The position numbers and the translations under genes were made by a program. DNA of 64,000 nucleotides from JAHLMO01 sp038997305 (GTDB lineage: Archaea > Aenigmatarchaeota > Aenigmatarchaeia > CG10238-14 > SpSt-28): assembly GCA_038997305.1 (NCBI GenBank), contig JAWAZZ010000001.1, forward strand, positions 1 to 64,000, written 5' to 3'. Within the stretch, counting starts at the first letter, position 1. Every line of letters begins with the position of its first letter. Below are positions 25,210 through 35,298 of the stretch, piece after piece. Under the pieces are notes generated by a model. It did not search any database. It saw nothing but the letters and a program-made list of their open reading frames with translations, and had not been told where the DNA came from.

Positions 25210-26022
25210 ATGGAAACTAAAAAATTAAATACAATAATTTCGTTTTTATTGGTTTCTGGATTATTCGTTTTTTTAATATTTCTTTCTGGCTGTACTGATA
25301 TATTTACTGGAAAGGGAACCGAAAGTGTAATTAGTGGTTCTAATGCTGTAGTATTGAATAAAGTTTATTACGACAAAGATGTAAAGGCTAACACCAATAT
25401 AGAAATAAAAGTAGAATTAGAAAATAGGGGAGAAGAGGCAAGAAATATTAAAGTTCAATTAATAGGTTTAAGTAATAAGTGGAATCCGTATCCTGTACCT
25501 CCACAAACTTTACCATCCTTACAAAACAAAGAAAAGAAGAATGTTACATTTACATTAATAACCCCTTTAGTTGATGCGAACACAACTTATAGTTTCGGTG
25601 TTTATGTGGAGTATGATTATTCCTCTAGTTACTCTGCTATGCTAAAATTAGAGAAGGATAAACAAACGAATACAGTTAAAGCTACAGTAACGAACGAAAA
25701 AATGGTGTATGAAGCGCCTTTAACAATAAAAAGCTCTAATATACAAGTAGATGAAAATAATAGAAAAATAATAGCAAGTTTTATAATTAGAAATTCAGGT
25801 AATGGAGAAGTTAAAAACAATGGAAAAGTAGTCATAACATCTAGCGGAATTTCTTGTGAGACTCAAACAACTTTGGAAGAAGCTGAAAAAGAAATTAAGT
25901 GTGAAACAAATATTCCAAATTTCGAAAATATCTATAACTTAGAATTTAGCATAAAACTCTCTTATACATATTCTTATAAGACTTCTGAAGATGCTTATAA
26001 AATAGAAGTTTATAAAGTTTAA
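25210..26022 (+). CDS. Putative lipoprotein with CARDB-like domains
   Basis: 270 residues. An N-terminal hydrophobic helix ends in a lipobox-like LSGC (Cys about 28), suggesting a lipid anchor outside the membrane. The ectodomain looks like two CARDB/immunoglobulin-like beta sandwiches, with NRGEEARNIKVQL and RNSGNGEVKNNGKVV as the typical strand turns. Such domains mediate adhesion or binding. A TATA-like TTTAAAAAATAAAT lies 24-37 bp before the ATG, inside the divergent DUF63 gene. It overlaps leuS at the 3' ends by 4 bp. Confidence 0.72.
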   Translation: METKKLNTIISFLLVSGLFVFLIFLSGCTDIFTGKGTESVISGSNAVVLNKVYYDKDVKANTNIEIKVELENRGEEARNIKVQLIGLSNKWNPYPVPPQTLPSLQNKEKKNVTFTLITPLVDANTTYSFGVYVEYDYSSSYSAMLKLEKDKQTNTVKATVTNEKMVYEAPLTIKSSNIQVDENNRKIIASFIIRNSGNGEVKNNGKVVITSSGISCETQTTLEEAEKEIKCETNIPNFENIYNLEFSIKLSYTYSYKTSEDAYKIEVYKV

Positions 26023-28814
26023 TAAACAAAAACTATTGCTGGCTTTGCTGGTAAAGCATTTTTAGCTTTCGGTTCTTTACTTAATTCTTCTTTTTCTATA
26101 GTAATTTTTGAATTAAACTCTTTTTCTAAGAAGCTTTTTGATTGATTTAAGACTTCATATTCATTTTCTATTAAATAATTGAATAGTTCTATTTTCTTTA
26201 GCATGTTTTTCGCGGCATCATTAGATGAATATTTTTTCATCAAATCCTTTAAATCTACTTTATCTAATTCTTTTGAGATTTCTTTAGCTAGTTCTATTTT
26301 CTCTTTTGAAGCAACTATTATTTTAATCTCTTTTGGTTTGTCTTTTTTGATCTTTAAAATTTCTCTAATATCATTCATTACGTAATTTAAATATTCTTCT
26401 GTTTTTAATATCTTTTCATCTATTTCATCAACTTTTATCCAGGAAAGATTTAGCGAATCTTTTCCAATTTTTTCAAATATTTCTGAAACTAAATGAGGAA
26501 TTATTGGATATAAGAGAATATTTCTAGCTTCTATGTAAAAGTTTATAGTATATTTATTTGGAATTTCACATCTCCTAATATACCAATTAAACTTATTTTC
26601 TAATTCGAACCAAGCTTTTTGTATGATGTTTTTAAAGTTTAGATTTTCATATTCGTTTTCAACTTCTTTAACTATCTTTTTTATTACATTTTCAAACCAC
26701 AAATCTATAATTTCTTTTTCTTCCCTTCCTTTATTGTAGTTCTTAATACAAAACTCATACCAATTTCTTAATTCTTGCTCAATTTTTTCAGCTAGAGATA
26801 ATTCTATGTTCATATCATCTAAACCTGCATTACCTGCGTATGCGCTTAAAAATCTTAAAACATCTACAGAATACTTTTCTACAGCATCCAATATTGGTAT
26901 AAAGTTTCCTTTAGATTTACTCATTTTTTCCCCATTTACTAAAACATAACCATTAATTCCTATTGCCTTTGGCCAATGTTCTTCATTAAAGATAGCAACA
27001 TGATGGTAAATCATGAAACTCAAATGATTTGGTATCAAATCTTTTGCGCTAATTCTCAAATCCATAGGATACCAATATGTAAATTCTTTTCTCATTTCTT
27101 CTAAAAGATTTTTATCTATATCATATTTTTTCGAAATTTCGTTTACATTACCTTTACCTAAAAATATATAATCAAAAACTTCTTCGGTTAATTTATTTGG
27201 TTCAATTTTTTCAATTAAATGAGCTATTGTGTAATATGCCATATATATTGTCGAATCTGATAAGCTTTCTATTACCCAATCTTTATCCCACGGCAAATAT
27301 GTTCCTAAACTTTCTTTATGAGTAAATGCCCACTCTCTAAGTATTTTGATGGAATTTTCAAAATTCTTTCTTAAACTTTCGGGTATGATTTTCATTCTAG
27401 ATAAACATTCCAATGCTTTCTTTTTCCACTCTTGATTAGAATAATCTATAAACCACTGATCGCTTAATATTTTTACAACAACTTTATTCTTAAATCTTGA
27501 TTCAAACCTTATAGGTAGAGTATAATAGATCTCTGCAATTCCGAGAGAAATTAACTTATTTGCAAATTCTTCTTTTATTTCAGAAATCCTTTTATTTGCA
27601 AACTCTCCAAAAATTTCTCTAGTAATTCCTTCATAAAACTCTTTAGAATAAATTTCTTCTGTGGCTTTTTCTAATTTTTCTTTTTCGTTTTGATTTTTTA
27701 TTTTCATTTTTTCTACTATATCTTTTGCTGGAAATTCTGAATATCCTTCTAACTTAAACAAAGATTTCATTTTTTCGAGGCATTTCTTAGCGATATCTTT
27801 ATATTCTGTATCTAACAAATCTCTTAATGCAATATAATCATAAGGAGCATGAGCGGGAACACTCATTACTATTCCGCTGCCTATCTCAACATCAACAAAA
27901 CTAGCAGGTAATATAGGAACAAATTCGTTAGTTAAAGGATTTTTTACTTCTTTTCCTATCAAATCTTTATTATTTATTTTCTCTATTATTTCGACTTCTC
28001 TTTCTTGTTCTTTAAGTTCTTGGATTACTATGGAATTAGGTAATATCCAAAATTCGTTATTAACTTTTGTTAACACATATTCACTTTTATCATTAATCCA
28101 TATATTTGTAACTCCATAAATTGTTTCTGGCCTTAATGTAAAACAGGGAAATATTACCTTTTTGTTTTTGTAATTACCTTCGAATTTTATAATATATCCT
28201 TCAATATAACTTATTCCAACATAGTCATCAGGTCTATCATGATCTCCAATAACTTTTTTAACTTTAGGGTCCCAAATTACTGGATGCTTACCCTTCTTTA
28301 TTAAACCTTTTTCTCTGAGTTTATAGTATTGCCATTCTATGAATTTTGAGTATCTTTCGTGCAAATATGTAGTATAAAAAGTTCTTCTCCAATCAATTGA
28401 ATATCCCAATTTTTTGAATGCTTCTATAGCTTTAGGAACAAAGTATTTTACCCAATATTCTGGTTCTTTAAATTTTTCTAATTCCTCTTTTTTAATATGC
28501 ATTAGGTTTATTAATTCATCTATAAGTTTTTTATCGTTTTCTCTTATTCTATAAGCTGCAGCAACTATAGGAGAACCTGTTGCATGAAATCCTTGAGCAA
28601 ACAAAACGTTATAACCTTTTAACCTTTTATACCTTGCAATAAACTCTACTCTTGAAGAAGTTAAAAATGTTCCTAAATGTAATAATCCATTAACATATGG
28701 ATATGGGAAAGTTGCAAAAAATTTAGGTTTTTCTTTGTTTGCATCAACTTCAAAAACTTTTTTTTCTTCCCAAATTTTTTGCCACTTAGCTTCTATATCT
28801 TTCAGACTTATCAT
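26019..28814 (-). CDS. leuS: Leucyl-tRNA synthetase, archaeal type
   Basis: 931 residues, class Ia. The signature HLGT (HIGH equivalent) lies in FPYPYVNGLLHLGTF, the CP1 editing domain has the TLRPETIYGVTN and VPAHAPYDY motifs, and the KMSKSKGN loop lies near residue 630. The C-terminal anticodon domain and tail are archaeal-like. The protein is a single chain, not split into two subunits as in Aquifex. The start is 29 bp from the divergent debranching enzyme gene. Confidence 0.95.
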   Translation of the reverse strand: MISLKDIEAKWQKIWEEKKVFEVDANKEKPKFFATFPYPYVNGLLHLGTFLTSSRVEFIARYKRLKGYNVLFAQGFHATGSPIVAAAYRIRENDKKLIDELINLMHIKKEELEKFKEPEYWVKYFVPKAIEAFKKLGYSIDWRRTFYTTYLHERYSKFIEWQYYKLREKGLIKKGKHPVIWDPKVKKVIGDHDRPDDYVGISYIEGYIIKFEGNYKNKKVIFPCFTLRPETIYGVTNIWINDKSEYVLTKVNNEFWILPNSIVIQELKEQEREVEIIEKINNKDLIGKEVKNPLTNEFVPILPASFVDVEIGSGIVMSVPAHAPYDYIALRDLLDTEYKDIAKKCLEKMKSLFKLEGYSEFPAKDIVEKMKIKNQNEKEKLEKATEEIYSKEFYEGITREIFGEFANKRISEIKEEFANKLISLGIAEIYYTLPIRFESRFKNKVVVKILSDQWFIDYSNQEWKKKALECLSRMKIIPESLRKNFENSIKILREWAFTHKESLGTYLPWDKDWVIESLSDSTIYMAYYTIAHLIEKIEPNKLTEEVFDYIFLGKGNVNEISKKYDIDKNLLEEMRKEFTYWYPMDLRISAKDLIPNHLSFMIYHHVAIFNEEHWPKAIGINGYVLVNGEKMSKSKGNFIPILDAVEKYSVDVLRFLSAYAGNAGLDDMNIELSLAEKIEQELRNWYEFCIKNYNKGREEKEIIDLWFENVIKKIVKEVENEYENLNFKNIIQKAWFELENKFNWYIRRCEIPNKYTINFYIEARNILLYPIIPHLVSEIFEKIGKDSLNLSWIKVDEIDEKILKTEEYLNYVMNDIREILKIKKDKPKEIKIIVASKEKIELAKEISKELDKVDLKDLMKKYSSNDAAKNMLKKIELFNYLIENEYEVLNQSKSFLEKEFNSKITIEKEELSKEPKAKNALPAKPAIVFVY

Positions 28815-28843
28815 AAATAACTATATTGGATAAAAACATTTTT

Positions 28844-30688
28844 ATGGCAAACACATATCTTTTAGCTCAAAATGGAAAGTTTTTCCATAGATTTATAAAC
28901 AGCGAATTTGAAACAAAATGGACAGGATTTTGGAATAAAACAAAGAAGTATTTAGAATATTTTGCGATAAAAATTAACGACGATTGGCTTTCGAAAAATA
29001 CACAAACATCTTTTGTTTATGGTAACGATGTTGCGATACATTTTTACGAAACAAAAGATTTTATAATAAAAGAAGAAGTAAAGTTAGAAAATGCACTGAT
29101 AATTTCTTTAAGAATTTTTAACAAAAAACCGGAAACAAAGAATTTGCGAATAGAAATAGAGTTTGCTGTTAATTTCAGAAATTTTGATGAGGGAATAATA
29201 GAAAGAAATTATACAACAGAATACTATGAGAATAAAGCCATAATTAAGTCAAGCGATAGAAGATTAATATTTAAATGTGATAAGGAAGGAATTTTTATCG
29301 GTAATGAATATTACAAAATTCATTATCCAAGTAATCAACCATTCAAATGTTTCTTACCAAAAAGATTTATTGTATATTCTTTTATCGAGCACGAATTTAA
29401 CATAACTTATTACTTTTTTATTGAAGAGGAAAAGATCAAAAAGTTTGATGTTAATAAGTTTTTAACTAGGAATAAATTAGAAACTAATATAGAATTTGTT
29501 AACGAATTATATAAGATTGCTATTTTGAATCTAAGGAGCTGTTTTGATGGTAATTCATTCATTGCAGGTTATCCTTGGTATGCATATTATTGGGGTAGAG
29601 ATGCCGCTTTTTCTGTTTTAGGAGCTTCATTAACTTCTATGCAAGATTATGCCAAAAAAACTATTTTATTCTTTTTCAAACATTTTAATGGTAAGCTACC
29701 AAACTTTATCTTAGATAATAAGATTTCTTATAATTCTCAAGATGCATTACCTTTATTTATAATAGCCCTTTATGAATATCTTAAAAACACTTCTGATTTA
29801 GAGATAATTAAATTATTAAAATCTAAGTTGGAAAATTCTTTCGAATTTTACAAAAAGAATTCTAGTGATCATGGATTTATTTATAGTGCAAGTAATGAAA
29901 CTTGGTTAGATACACTTAATAGAGAAGGCTATAATTTAGAAATTCAGGTCTTTTGGTATAAAGCTTTAAAATCTTTGGCAGAAATATTCAAAATTTTAAA
30001 TAATGAGAGTTTAAGTAACTCTTGTAACTTTTATGCAGAGAGGTTAAAGGAAAATATTTTAAAATACTTTATTAAAGATAACGTCTTTATAGATAATTTA
30101 AATACAAAAAAGATTACAATAAATTCAATATTTCCTTTTGTTTTTGACATAAGTAAAGATTTAGAAATTTTTAGAAACATTGAGAATCATCTAAGAGAAG
30201 AATTTGGATTTTTAAGTTTGTCTAAGTATGATAAAGATTTTGATGAAAACGAATATCAAAGAGGTGCAAGTTGGTTTCATATGAATGCTTTGGTTTCATA
30301 TGTTTATTTTAAGTTTGGTAAGTTTGAAGAAGGAATTAAAATGTTAAGAAATCTTTATGATTTAAAAGATTCTTATTGTAAAAATTGCTTAATTGAAGTT
30401 TATAATGCAAGAAATAAAAACGTTTTTATTAAAAAACCAATTGGAATAGAAGAAACATCTTATTTACAGGCATGGAGTGCAGCTAGTGTAATATTTGCAA
30501 TTCAAAAGGGATTATTGGGATTAAATGTCAACTCTTTAAATAGAGCAATATATATTAAACCATATGTTAGCTTTTCAATAATAAGGAAAATTTCGAATGA
30601 TTTTGCTAAGATATCTTTCTTTAATAATAAAGTTTCTGTTAAAAGTTTGAAAGGTAAAAATTATAAACTTATTTATAAATTTGTTTAG
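28844..30688 (+). CDS. Amylo-alpha-1,6-glucosidase-like debranching enzyme
   Basis: 614 residues from the ATG. A TTG six codons upstream is in frame but less likely. The N-terminal ~210 residues are a beta-rich domain. The C-terminal (alpha/alpha)6 domain shows YYWGRDAAFS, KLPNFIL, NSQDALPLFI, ETWLDT and LEIQVFWYKALKSLAE, as in archaeal glycogen debranching proteins. It would cleave alpha-1,6 branches of a storage glucan. Together with the three glycosyltransferases at 36962-40867 it implies glycogen turnover in this cell. Six base pairs separate it from thrS. Confidence 0.85.
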   Translation: MANTYLLAQNGKFFHRFINSEFETKWTGFWNKTKKYLEYFAIKINDDWLSKNTQTSFVYGNDVAIHFYETKDFIIKEEVKLENALIISLRIFNKKPETKNLRIEIEFAVNFRNFDEGIIERNYTTEYYENKAIIKSSDRRLIFKCDKEGIFIGNEYYKIHYPSNQPFKCFLPKRFIVYSFIEHEFNITYYFFIEEEKIKKFDVNKFLTRNKLETNIEFVNELYKIAILNLRSCFDGNSFIAGYPWYAYYWGRDAAFSVLGASLTSMQDYAKKTILFFFKHFNGKLPNFILDNKISYNSQDALPLFIIALYEYLKNTSDLEIIKLLKSKLENSFEFYKKNSSDHGFIYSASNETWLDTLNREGYNLEIQVFWYKALKSLAEIFKILNNESLSNSCNFYAERLKENILKYFIKDNVFIDNLNTKKITINSIFPFVFDISKDLEIFRNIENHLREEFGFLSLSKYDKDFDENEYQRGASWFHMNALVSYVYFKFGKFEEGIKMLRNLYDLKDSYCKNCLIEVYNARNKNVFIKKPIGIEETSYLQAWSAASVIFAIQKGLLGLNVNSLNRAIYIKPYVSFSIIRKISNDFAKISFFNNKVSVKSLKGKNYKLIYKFV

Positions 30689-30694
30689 GTTTTT

Positions 30695-32191
30695 ATGATT
30701 ATGCATGAAGATTTAATTAAAGCTGTTAAAAACTTTATTGAAGCAAAAGAAGTTGAAGTTGGAGAAAAAGATGGGAAGTATTTTGTTGATTTTGATTGTA
30801 GAACACTTTATAGAGAAGACATAGAAAAAATTCAAGATTATTTGGATAAAAACTCAAAAAAACATTATGTAATACTTTCGTTCTCATCTTCTTTTTCTAA
30901 AAGATTAAACAAGGCAACTCAAAGAATTTACTTTAAAGTTTTTGAATCCAAAGAAGAAAAAGAAAAGTTCTTAAAAGAGTTGGAAGAAGCTAAAAAAAGA
31001 GATCATAGATACTTGGGGGAAAGATTAGATATTTTTCATATAGAAGAAGATATTATTGGAAGCGGCTTGCCTCTTTTTCATTTTAATGGAGCAATAATAA
31101 GAAATGAACTAATAAAACTTATAAGAGAAGTTAACGAAGAATTAGGATATAAAGAAGTTTTTACTCCACATTTATCTAAAACATTTCTTTGGAAGTTAAG
31201 TGGGCATTACGATAAGTACAGAGATAAAATGTTTCTTTGGAAAGAAGATGAAGAAGAATTTGGTTTAAAACCTATGAATTGCCCAATGCATTTAATGATA
31301 TTTAAATCTAGAGTAAGGAGTTATAAAGATTTACCATTTAGAATTGCAGAATTCGCTACGGTTTATAGAAAAGAACAAAGCGGAGAATTGCATGGATTGG
31401 CTAGAGTTTATGCTTTAACTCAAGACGATCATCATTGTGTATTAAGCTTAGAGCATTTAGAAGAAGAGATAAAGAAGATTGTCAAAAAGGTTGTAGATGT
31501 TTACAATCTTTTTGGATTGGAAGTTAAGATAAATTTATCAACAAGGCCAGATCAATATATTGGAAGTTTGGAAGATTGGAATTTTGCTGAAGACACTCTG
31601 AAAAAAGTTTTAGAAAGTTTGGGCTTAAAATTTGAAATAAAGGAGAAAGAAGGCGCATTTTACGGACCAAAAATAGATTTTGACGCAAGAGATAGTTTAG
31701 GTAGATATTGGCAATTAGCAACTATTCAACTAGATTTTAACATGCCTAAAAGAATAGGAGTAACATATGTGGATAAAGATAACAAAGAGAAACATCCTAT
31801 AATGATACATTTTGCAATTCTTGGAAGCTTAGAAAGATTTATAGCATTAATTCTAGAGCATTTCGCTGGTAAACTACCAACATGGCTTTCTCCAATACAA
31901 GTTAGCGTATTGCCTCTATCTGAAAAATATGAAAAAGAGGCTAAAGAATTTCTAGAAGAACTAAAAAGAAATAAAATAAGGGCAGAATTATTAACAGAGG
32001 GAACTATAGAATATAGAGTTAGAGACGCAGAATTAAGATATATTCCTTATATAGTTGTTATAGGTAGGAAAGAAATTGAAACAGGGAATTTAACAATAAG
32101 ACATAGAGGAAATTTAATAGTAATGAAAAAAGAAGAATTTATTAAGATAATTTTAGAAGAAATTAATACTAGAAAAATTTCTCAACAATAA
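30695..32191 (+). CDS. thrS: Threonyl-tRNA synthetase lacking the editing domain
   Basis: 498 residues. The class II core and anticodon domain are complete: motif 2 VYRKEQSGELHGLARVYALTQDDHH (split as VYRKEQSGELHG and LARVYALTQDDHH), zinc ligands in MNCPMH, the DDHH and HFAILGS histidines, and a C-terminal anticodon domain from about 390. The first ~110 residues are a linker-like region with no trace of the DTD-like archaeal editing domain. That domain is a separate gene at 11390-11794. Two in-frame ATGs (30695, 30701) are equally plausible starts. Serine misacylation is presumably cleared in trans. Confidence 0.93.
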   Translation: MIMHEDLIKAVKNFIEAKEVEVGEKDGKYFVDFDCRTLYREDIEKIQDYLDKNSKKHYVILSFSSSFSKRLNKATQRIYFKVFESKEEKEKFLKELEEAKKRDHRYLGERLDIFHIEEDIIGSGLPLFHFNGAIIRNELIKLIREVNEELGYKEVFTPHLSKTFLWKLSGHYDKYRDKMFLWKEDEEEFGLKPMNCPMHLMIFKSRVRSYKDLPFRIAEFATVYRKEQSGELHGLARVYALTQDDHHCVLSLEHLEEEIKKIVKKVVDVYNLFGLEVKINLSTRPDQYIGSLEDWNFAEDTLKKVLESLGLKFEIKEKEGAFYGPKIDFDARDSLGRYWQLATIQLDFNMPKRIGVTYVDKDNKEKHPIMIHFAILGSLERFIALILEHFAGKLPTWLSPIQVSVLPLSEKYEKEAKEFLEELKRNKIRAELLTEGTIEYRVRDAELRYIPYIVVIGRKEIETGNLTIRHRGNLIVMKKEEFIKIILEEINTRKISQQ

Positions 32192-32760
32192 ATAACTTTT
32201 GTTGGTGTAAATATTAGATTTACTTTTTCGTCATGTTTTTCTATTAAATAACTTAAATCGTCAAAAACTTGTAAATCATGAACGTTTGTAGCAATTATTA
32301 TTTTTTGATTTCCTTCTCTCAAAATCTTTATTTCCCTATCTCCGTAACCGCCACCCTTTCCAATTCTATTTCCCTTTACATCAACAGCAACAGAACCAAT
32401 TAGTGCAAAATCTATTCTTGGTAAATTATCGATTTTTAAACCACTTTCCAAAACTTTTACTAGATTTGCTGAATTTATAGTGACCTTTATAAAGCCTTGT
32501 TTTAAGCGAGGGGTTGCCATATAAACTTCTTTTTCATTCAGATTAACAAAATTTAATAAAATTCTTTGAGGAGTATCTGGAGAAATAAAAATTCTTTTAG
32601 ATTTTTTAAATTCTTCTGATTCTAAAACTTTTAATATAGTTTTTTCGACTCCTTTAAAATTTGGGATTTTGCCGTAGCAGGGAAATAAACATTCATTACT
32701 TTCTTTTAATTTTTTCCAAACAAATTCTCTAACTTCTTGCTTATTTTTGAATTTGAACAT
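32182..32760 (-). CDS. 5-formyltetrahydrofolate cyclo-ligase family protein
   Basis: 192 residues. The family signature GSVAVDVKGNRIGKGGGYGDRE (split as GSVAVDVKGNRIG and KGGGYGDRE) lies at about 124-145, after a TPRLKQGF segment and before a C-terminal PTKVIYC. True cyclo-ligases convert 5-formyl-THF to methenyl-THF. The archaeal members are shorter and divergent, and may act on other folates or pterins. With ThyA in the same window, folate-linked C1 chemistry is plausible. Overlaps the thrS stop by 10 bp. Confidence 0.8.
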   Translation of the reverse strand: MFKFKNKQEVREFVWKKLKESNECLFPCYGKIPNFKGVEKTILKVLESEEFKKSKRIFISPDTPQRILLNFVNLNEKEVYMATPRLKQGFIKVTINSANLVKVLESGLKIDNLPRIDFALIGSVAVDVKGNRIGKGGGYGDREIKILREGNQKIIIATNVHDLQVFDDLSYLIEKHDEKVNLIFTPTKVIYC

Positions 32761-32867
32761 TTAAATACCACATTATATTTTTTCTATTTTTATCTTCCAA
32801 AACAAATTGTTTTTGATGTGCATAATTTTTAAAACCTTATCTATCTATTTAAAATTATATTATATTT

Positions 32868-34019
32868 ATGATAGCACTCTTTGATCCACTAGCATTAGTA
32901 TTGGCATTTTTTGGGTATTTCTTAATGTTTTTTCTAGCTGGTTATGTAGCTCCAAGAGTTGCTTATAAGCTTTCTGGAAGATTTTCACTGTACACTTCAA
33001 TGATATTATTGGCTGCTTTAATAATATTTTCTTTTTCTGGTACATTATTTTTGATATTTTACTTTTTAAATTACTACTATAACTTTGGTATTACAGAGTT
33101 CAGTAGCTTAATGTTACAAATTATAATACTTGTTATAGTTTCTAACGTAATTTTATACGTTTTTTCTCCGCTTTTAATAAATTGGATGTATGGAGTAAAA
33201 GAAGATAAAAGAGTTCAAAAGATTGTTGATAAAGTCGCAAAAAAATTAAACTATAGAGGTAAATTAAAGGGAGTTATAACAACAAACTTTTCATTACCAA
33301 ACGCATTTGCATATGGAAATTTTATTTTTGGAAAATATGTTGCTATAAGTTCTGGAATGCTTAATTTAGTAAATACTAAAGAATTAGAAGCTGTTATTGG
33401 TCATGAAATTGGACATCATATGCACAAAGATAATGTAATAATGTTACTTTTTGGATTTTTACCATCTATAATATACTTTTTAGGATATTCCTTGATTAGG
33501 AGTTTTTCGTCTTCGAACAATATCGAGGATTCAAAAGCTAATGTAATCCTTTTGATTATAGGAATATTGGCTGTTGCAATTTCTTTTGTTATTCAAATTC
33601 TTGTGTTAGCATTCAGCAGATTGAGAGAATATTTTGCTGATTTAGAAGGTGCTAAAGCTGCAGGAAAAGAAAACATGCAATCCTCTCTTGCTAAGATTCA
33701 TTATTATTATGAGGCAAATTTGGATAGTTTAAATGAAATTAGAGAATCTAACACAAGAATGTTATTTATATATGCATTTACGCAAACTTTTGCTAATCCT
33801 TTCGAGAATTTAGATAACATATTTTTCGAAGATTCTTCAGAAGAATCAGAAGACAACAAAGAAGAAAGGAAGAGCGAAAAAACTAAAACCAAGATTAATG
33901 TTGATAGAAATAAAATAGAGGAATTAAAAAAATTAAAAGTATCTCCATTTGAAGAATTTTTATCTACTCATCCACCGATTCCAAAAAGATTAAACTTTTT
34001 AGACTCATTAAATTTTTAG
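32868..34019 (+). CDS. HtpX-like M48 membrane zinc protease
   Basis: 383 residues. Two N-terminal transmembrane pairs (about 8-30 and 43-108), then the M48 domain with HEIGH (His179, Glu180, His183) followed by HMHKDN, two further membrane helices, and the third ligand in REYFADLEGAKAAG. A charged segment (about 320-350, Glu/Lys rich) precedes the C-terminal FLSTHPPIPKRLNFL, the usual HtpX ending. It degrades misfolded membrane proteins. A TATA-like tract lies just upstream. Confidence 0.92.
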   Translation: MIALFDPLALVLAFFGYFLMFFLAGYVAPRVAYKLSGRFSLYTSMILLAALIIFSFSGTLFLIFYFLNYYYNFGITEFSSLMLQIIILVIVSNVILYVFSPLLINWMYGVKEDKRVQKIVDKVAKKLNYRGKLKGVITTNFSLPNAFAYGNFIFGKYVAISSGMLNLVNTKELEAVIGHEIGHHMHKDNVIMLLFGFLPSIIYFLGYSLIRSFSSSNNIEDSKANVILLIIGILAVAISFVIQILVLAFSRLREYFADLEGAKAAGKENMQSSLAKIHYYYEANLDSLNEIRESNTRMLFIYAFTQTFANPFENLDNIFFEDSSEESEDNKEERKSEKTKTKINVDRNKIEELKKLKVSPFEEFLSTHPPIPKRLNFLDSLNF

Positions 34020-34083
34020 AGTAAAGTTGGTTTTGATAAAGATATCTATTGAGGTATTTTAAATAGATTTTCTTAAAATCATT

Positions 34084-35250
34084 ATGTTCAAAGATAAAAA
34101 AATAAACGATTTTGTAGAAAAAGAAAAAATTAGATTAGAATTAGAAAGCCCTTTTTGCAAGCATTTTGAGAAATGCGGAGGATGTTTATTTCAAAATATA
34201 AACTATAAAACAGAAAAGGAAATAAAAATTAGGTTAGCAAAAAACTATCTTAATTTTATAAAAGATTTAGAAATAGAATTTTTCGAAGCAAAAGAAAGAA
34301 AATTTTACAGAAATAGAATGGATTATTCTATAGTAGAAAGTAATGGTAAAATTTTGATTGGTTTAAAAGAGTATGGAAAATGGTATGAAGTTGTTGACTT
34401 GGAAGAATGTTATTTGTTAAGCGAGCAAACAAGCGAAATATTAAGAAGGACCAAAGAGTTCATATTAAAAAACAATTTAACTGCTTATAATCTAATAAAC
34501 AAAACAGGAAATGTAAGATATATTGTTATAAGAGAAGGTAAAAATACAAACAAAAGACTAATTTCAATAATAGTTAAAGAAGATTTTCCTATAGAGAAGT
34601 TTGTAGAAGAATTTAGAGATTTGGCATCTAGTTTTGTTTTGGCTATAAATGATTCGCTTGCTGATGTATCTTTTGGTAAAATTATAAAATTTATTGGCGA
34701 AACTTTTAGTGAAAAGGTTTTAAACAAAGAGTATATAATTCCACCTTTTTCGTTTTTTCAATCAAACACAAAAATGGCAGAAGTTATGATAGAAGAGGCT
34801 AAAGAATTTTTAGATGGAAAAAAATTAGCAGATTTATATTGCGGAGTGGGATTTTTTGGTATACAGTTTGCAGAAAAGTTTGAAGAAGTCTATGGAATAG
34901 AAATAGATGAAGAGGCAATTAAAGCGGCTAGGTTAAATGCTATAATGAATGGGATAAAGAATTTTAAAGTGGAAGTAGGCAGAGTTGAAGATAAGTTTAA
35001 GAATTACGACGTAGATTTTGTTATTGTTGATCCTCCAAGAAGTGGTTTAACTAATAAAGTAATAAAGGAGTTAAAGACTAATAAGAATGTTAAAAAAATA
35101 CTTTATTATTCTTGTAATGTCGAGAGTTTTGCGAGAGATTTGCAAAAACTATCTAAGGTTTTCGAAATTCATAATAGAATAAAAATCTTTGATATGTTTC
35201 CATTAACTAAGCATTTTGAACTTTTAGCCTATTTAGAGAGAAAAAATTAG
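34084..35250 (+). CDS. RNA m5U methyltransferase (TrmA/RlmD family)
   Basis: 388 residues. Iron-sulfur ligands are Cys25, Cys31, Cys34 (CKHFEKCGGCLFQ) and Cys109. The SAM-binding domain has LADLYCGVGFFGIQFA. DPPRSG (316-321) and the catalytic nucleophile Cys344 in YYSCN complete the family. The N-terminal TRAM domain of bacterial RlmD is missing, as in archaeal members. Pyrococcus homologues include enzymes for tRNA U54 and for 23S rRNA; I cannot tell which this is. Stand-alone gene. Confidence 0.9.
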   Translation: MFKDKKINDFVEKEKIRLELESPFCKHFEKCGGCLFQNINYKTEKEIKIRLAKNYLNFIKDLEIEFFEAKERKFYRNRMDYSIVESNGKILIGLKEYGKWYEVVDLEECYLLSEQTSEILRRTKEFILKNNLTAYNLINKTGNVRYIVIREGKNTNKRLISIIVKEDFPIEKFVEEFRDLASSFVLAINDSLADVSFGKIIKFIGETFSEKVLNKEYIIPPFSFFQSNTKMAEVMIEEAKEFLDGKKLADLYCGVGFFGIQFAEKFEEVYGIEIDEEAIKAARLNAIMNGIKNFKVEVGRVEDKFKNYDVDFVIVDPPRSGLTNKVIKELKTNKNVKKILYYSCNVESFARDLQKLSKVFEIHNRIKIFDMFPLTKHFELLAYLERKN

Positions 35251-35298
35251 TTACTACTGAGAAATAATTATTTATATTTAATCAATATTCCATATTTT

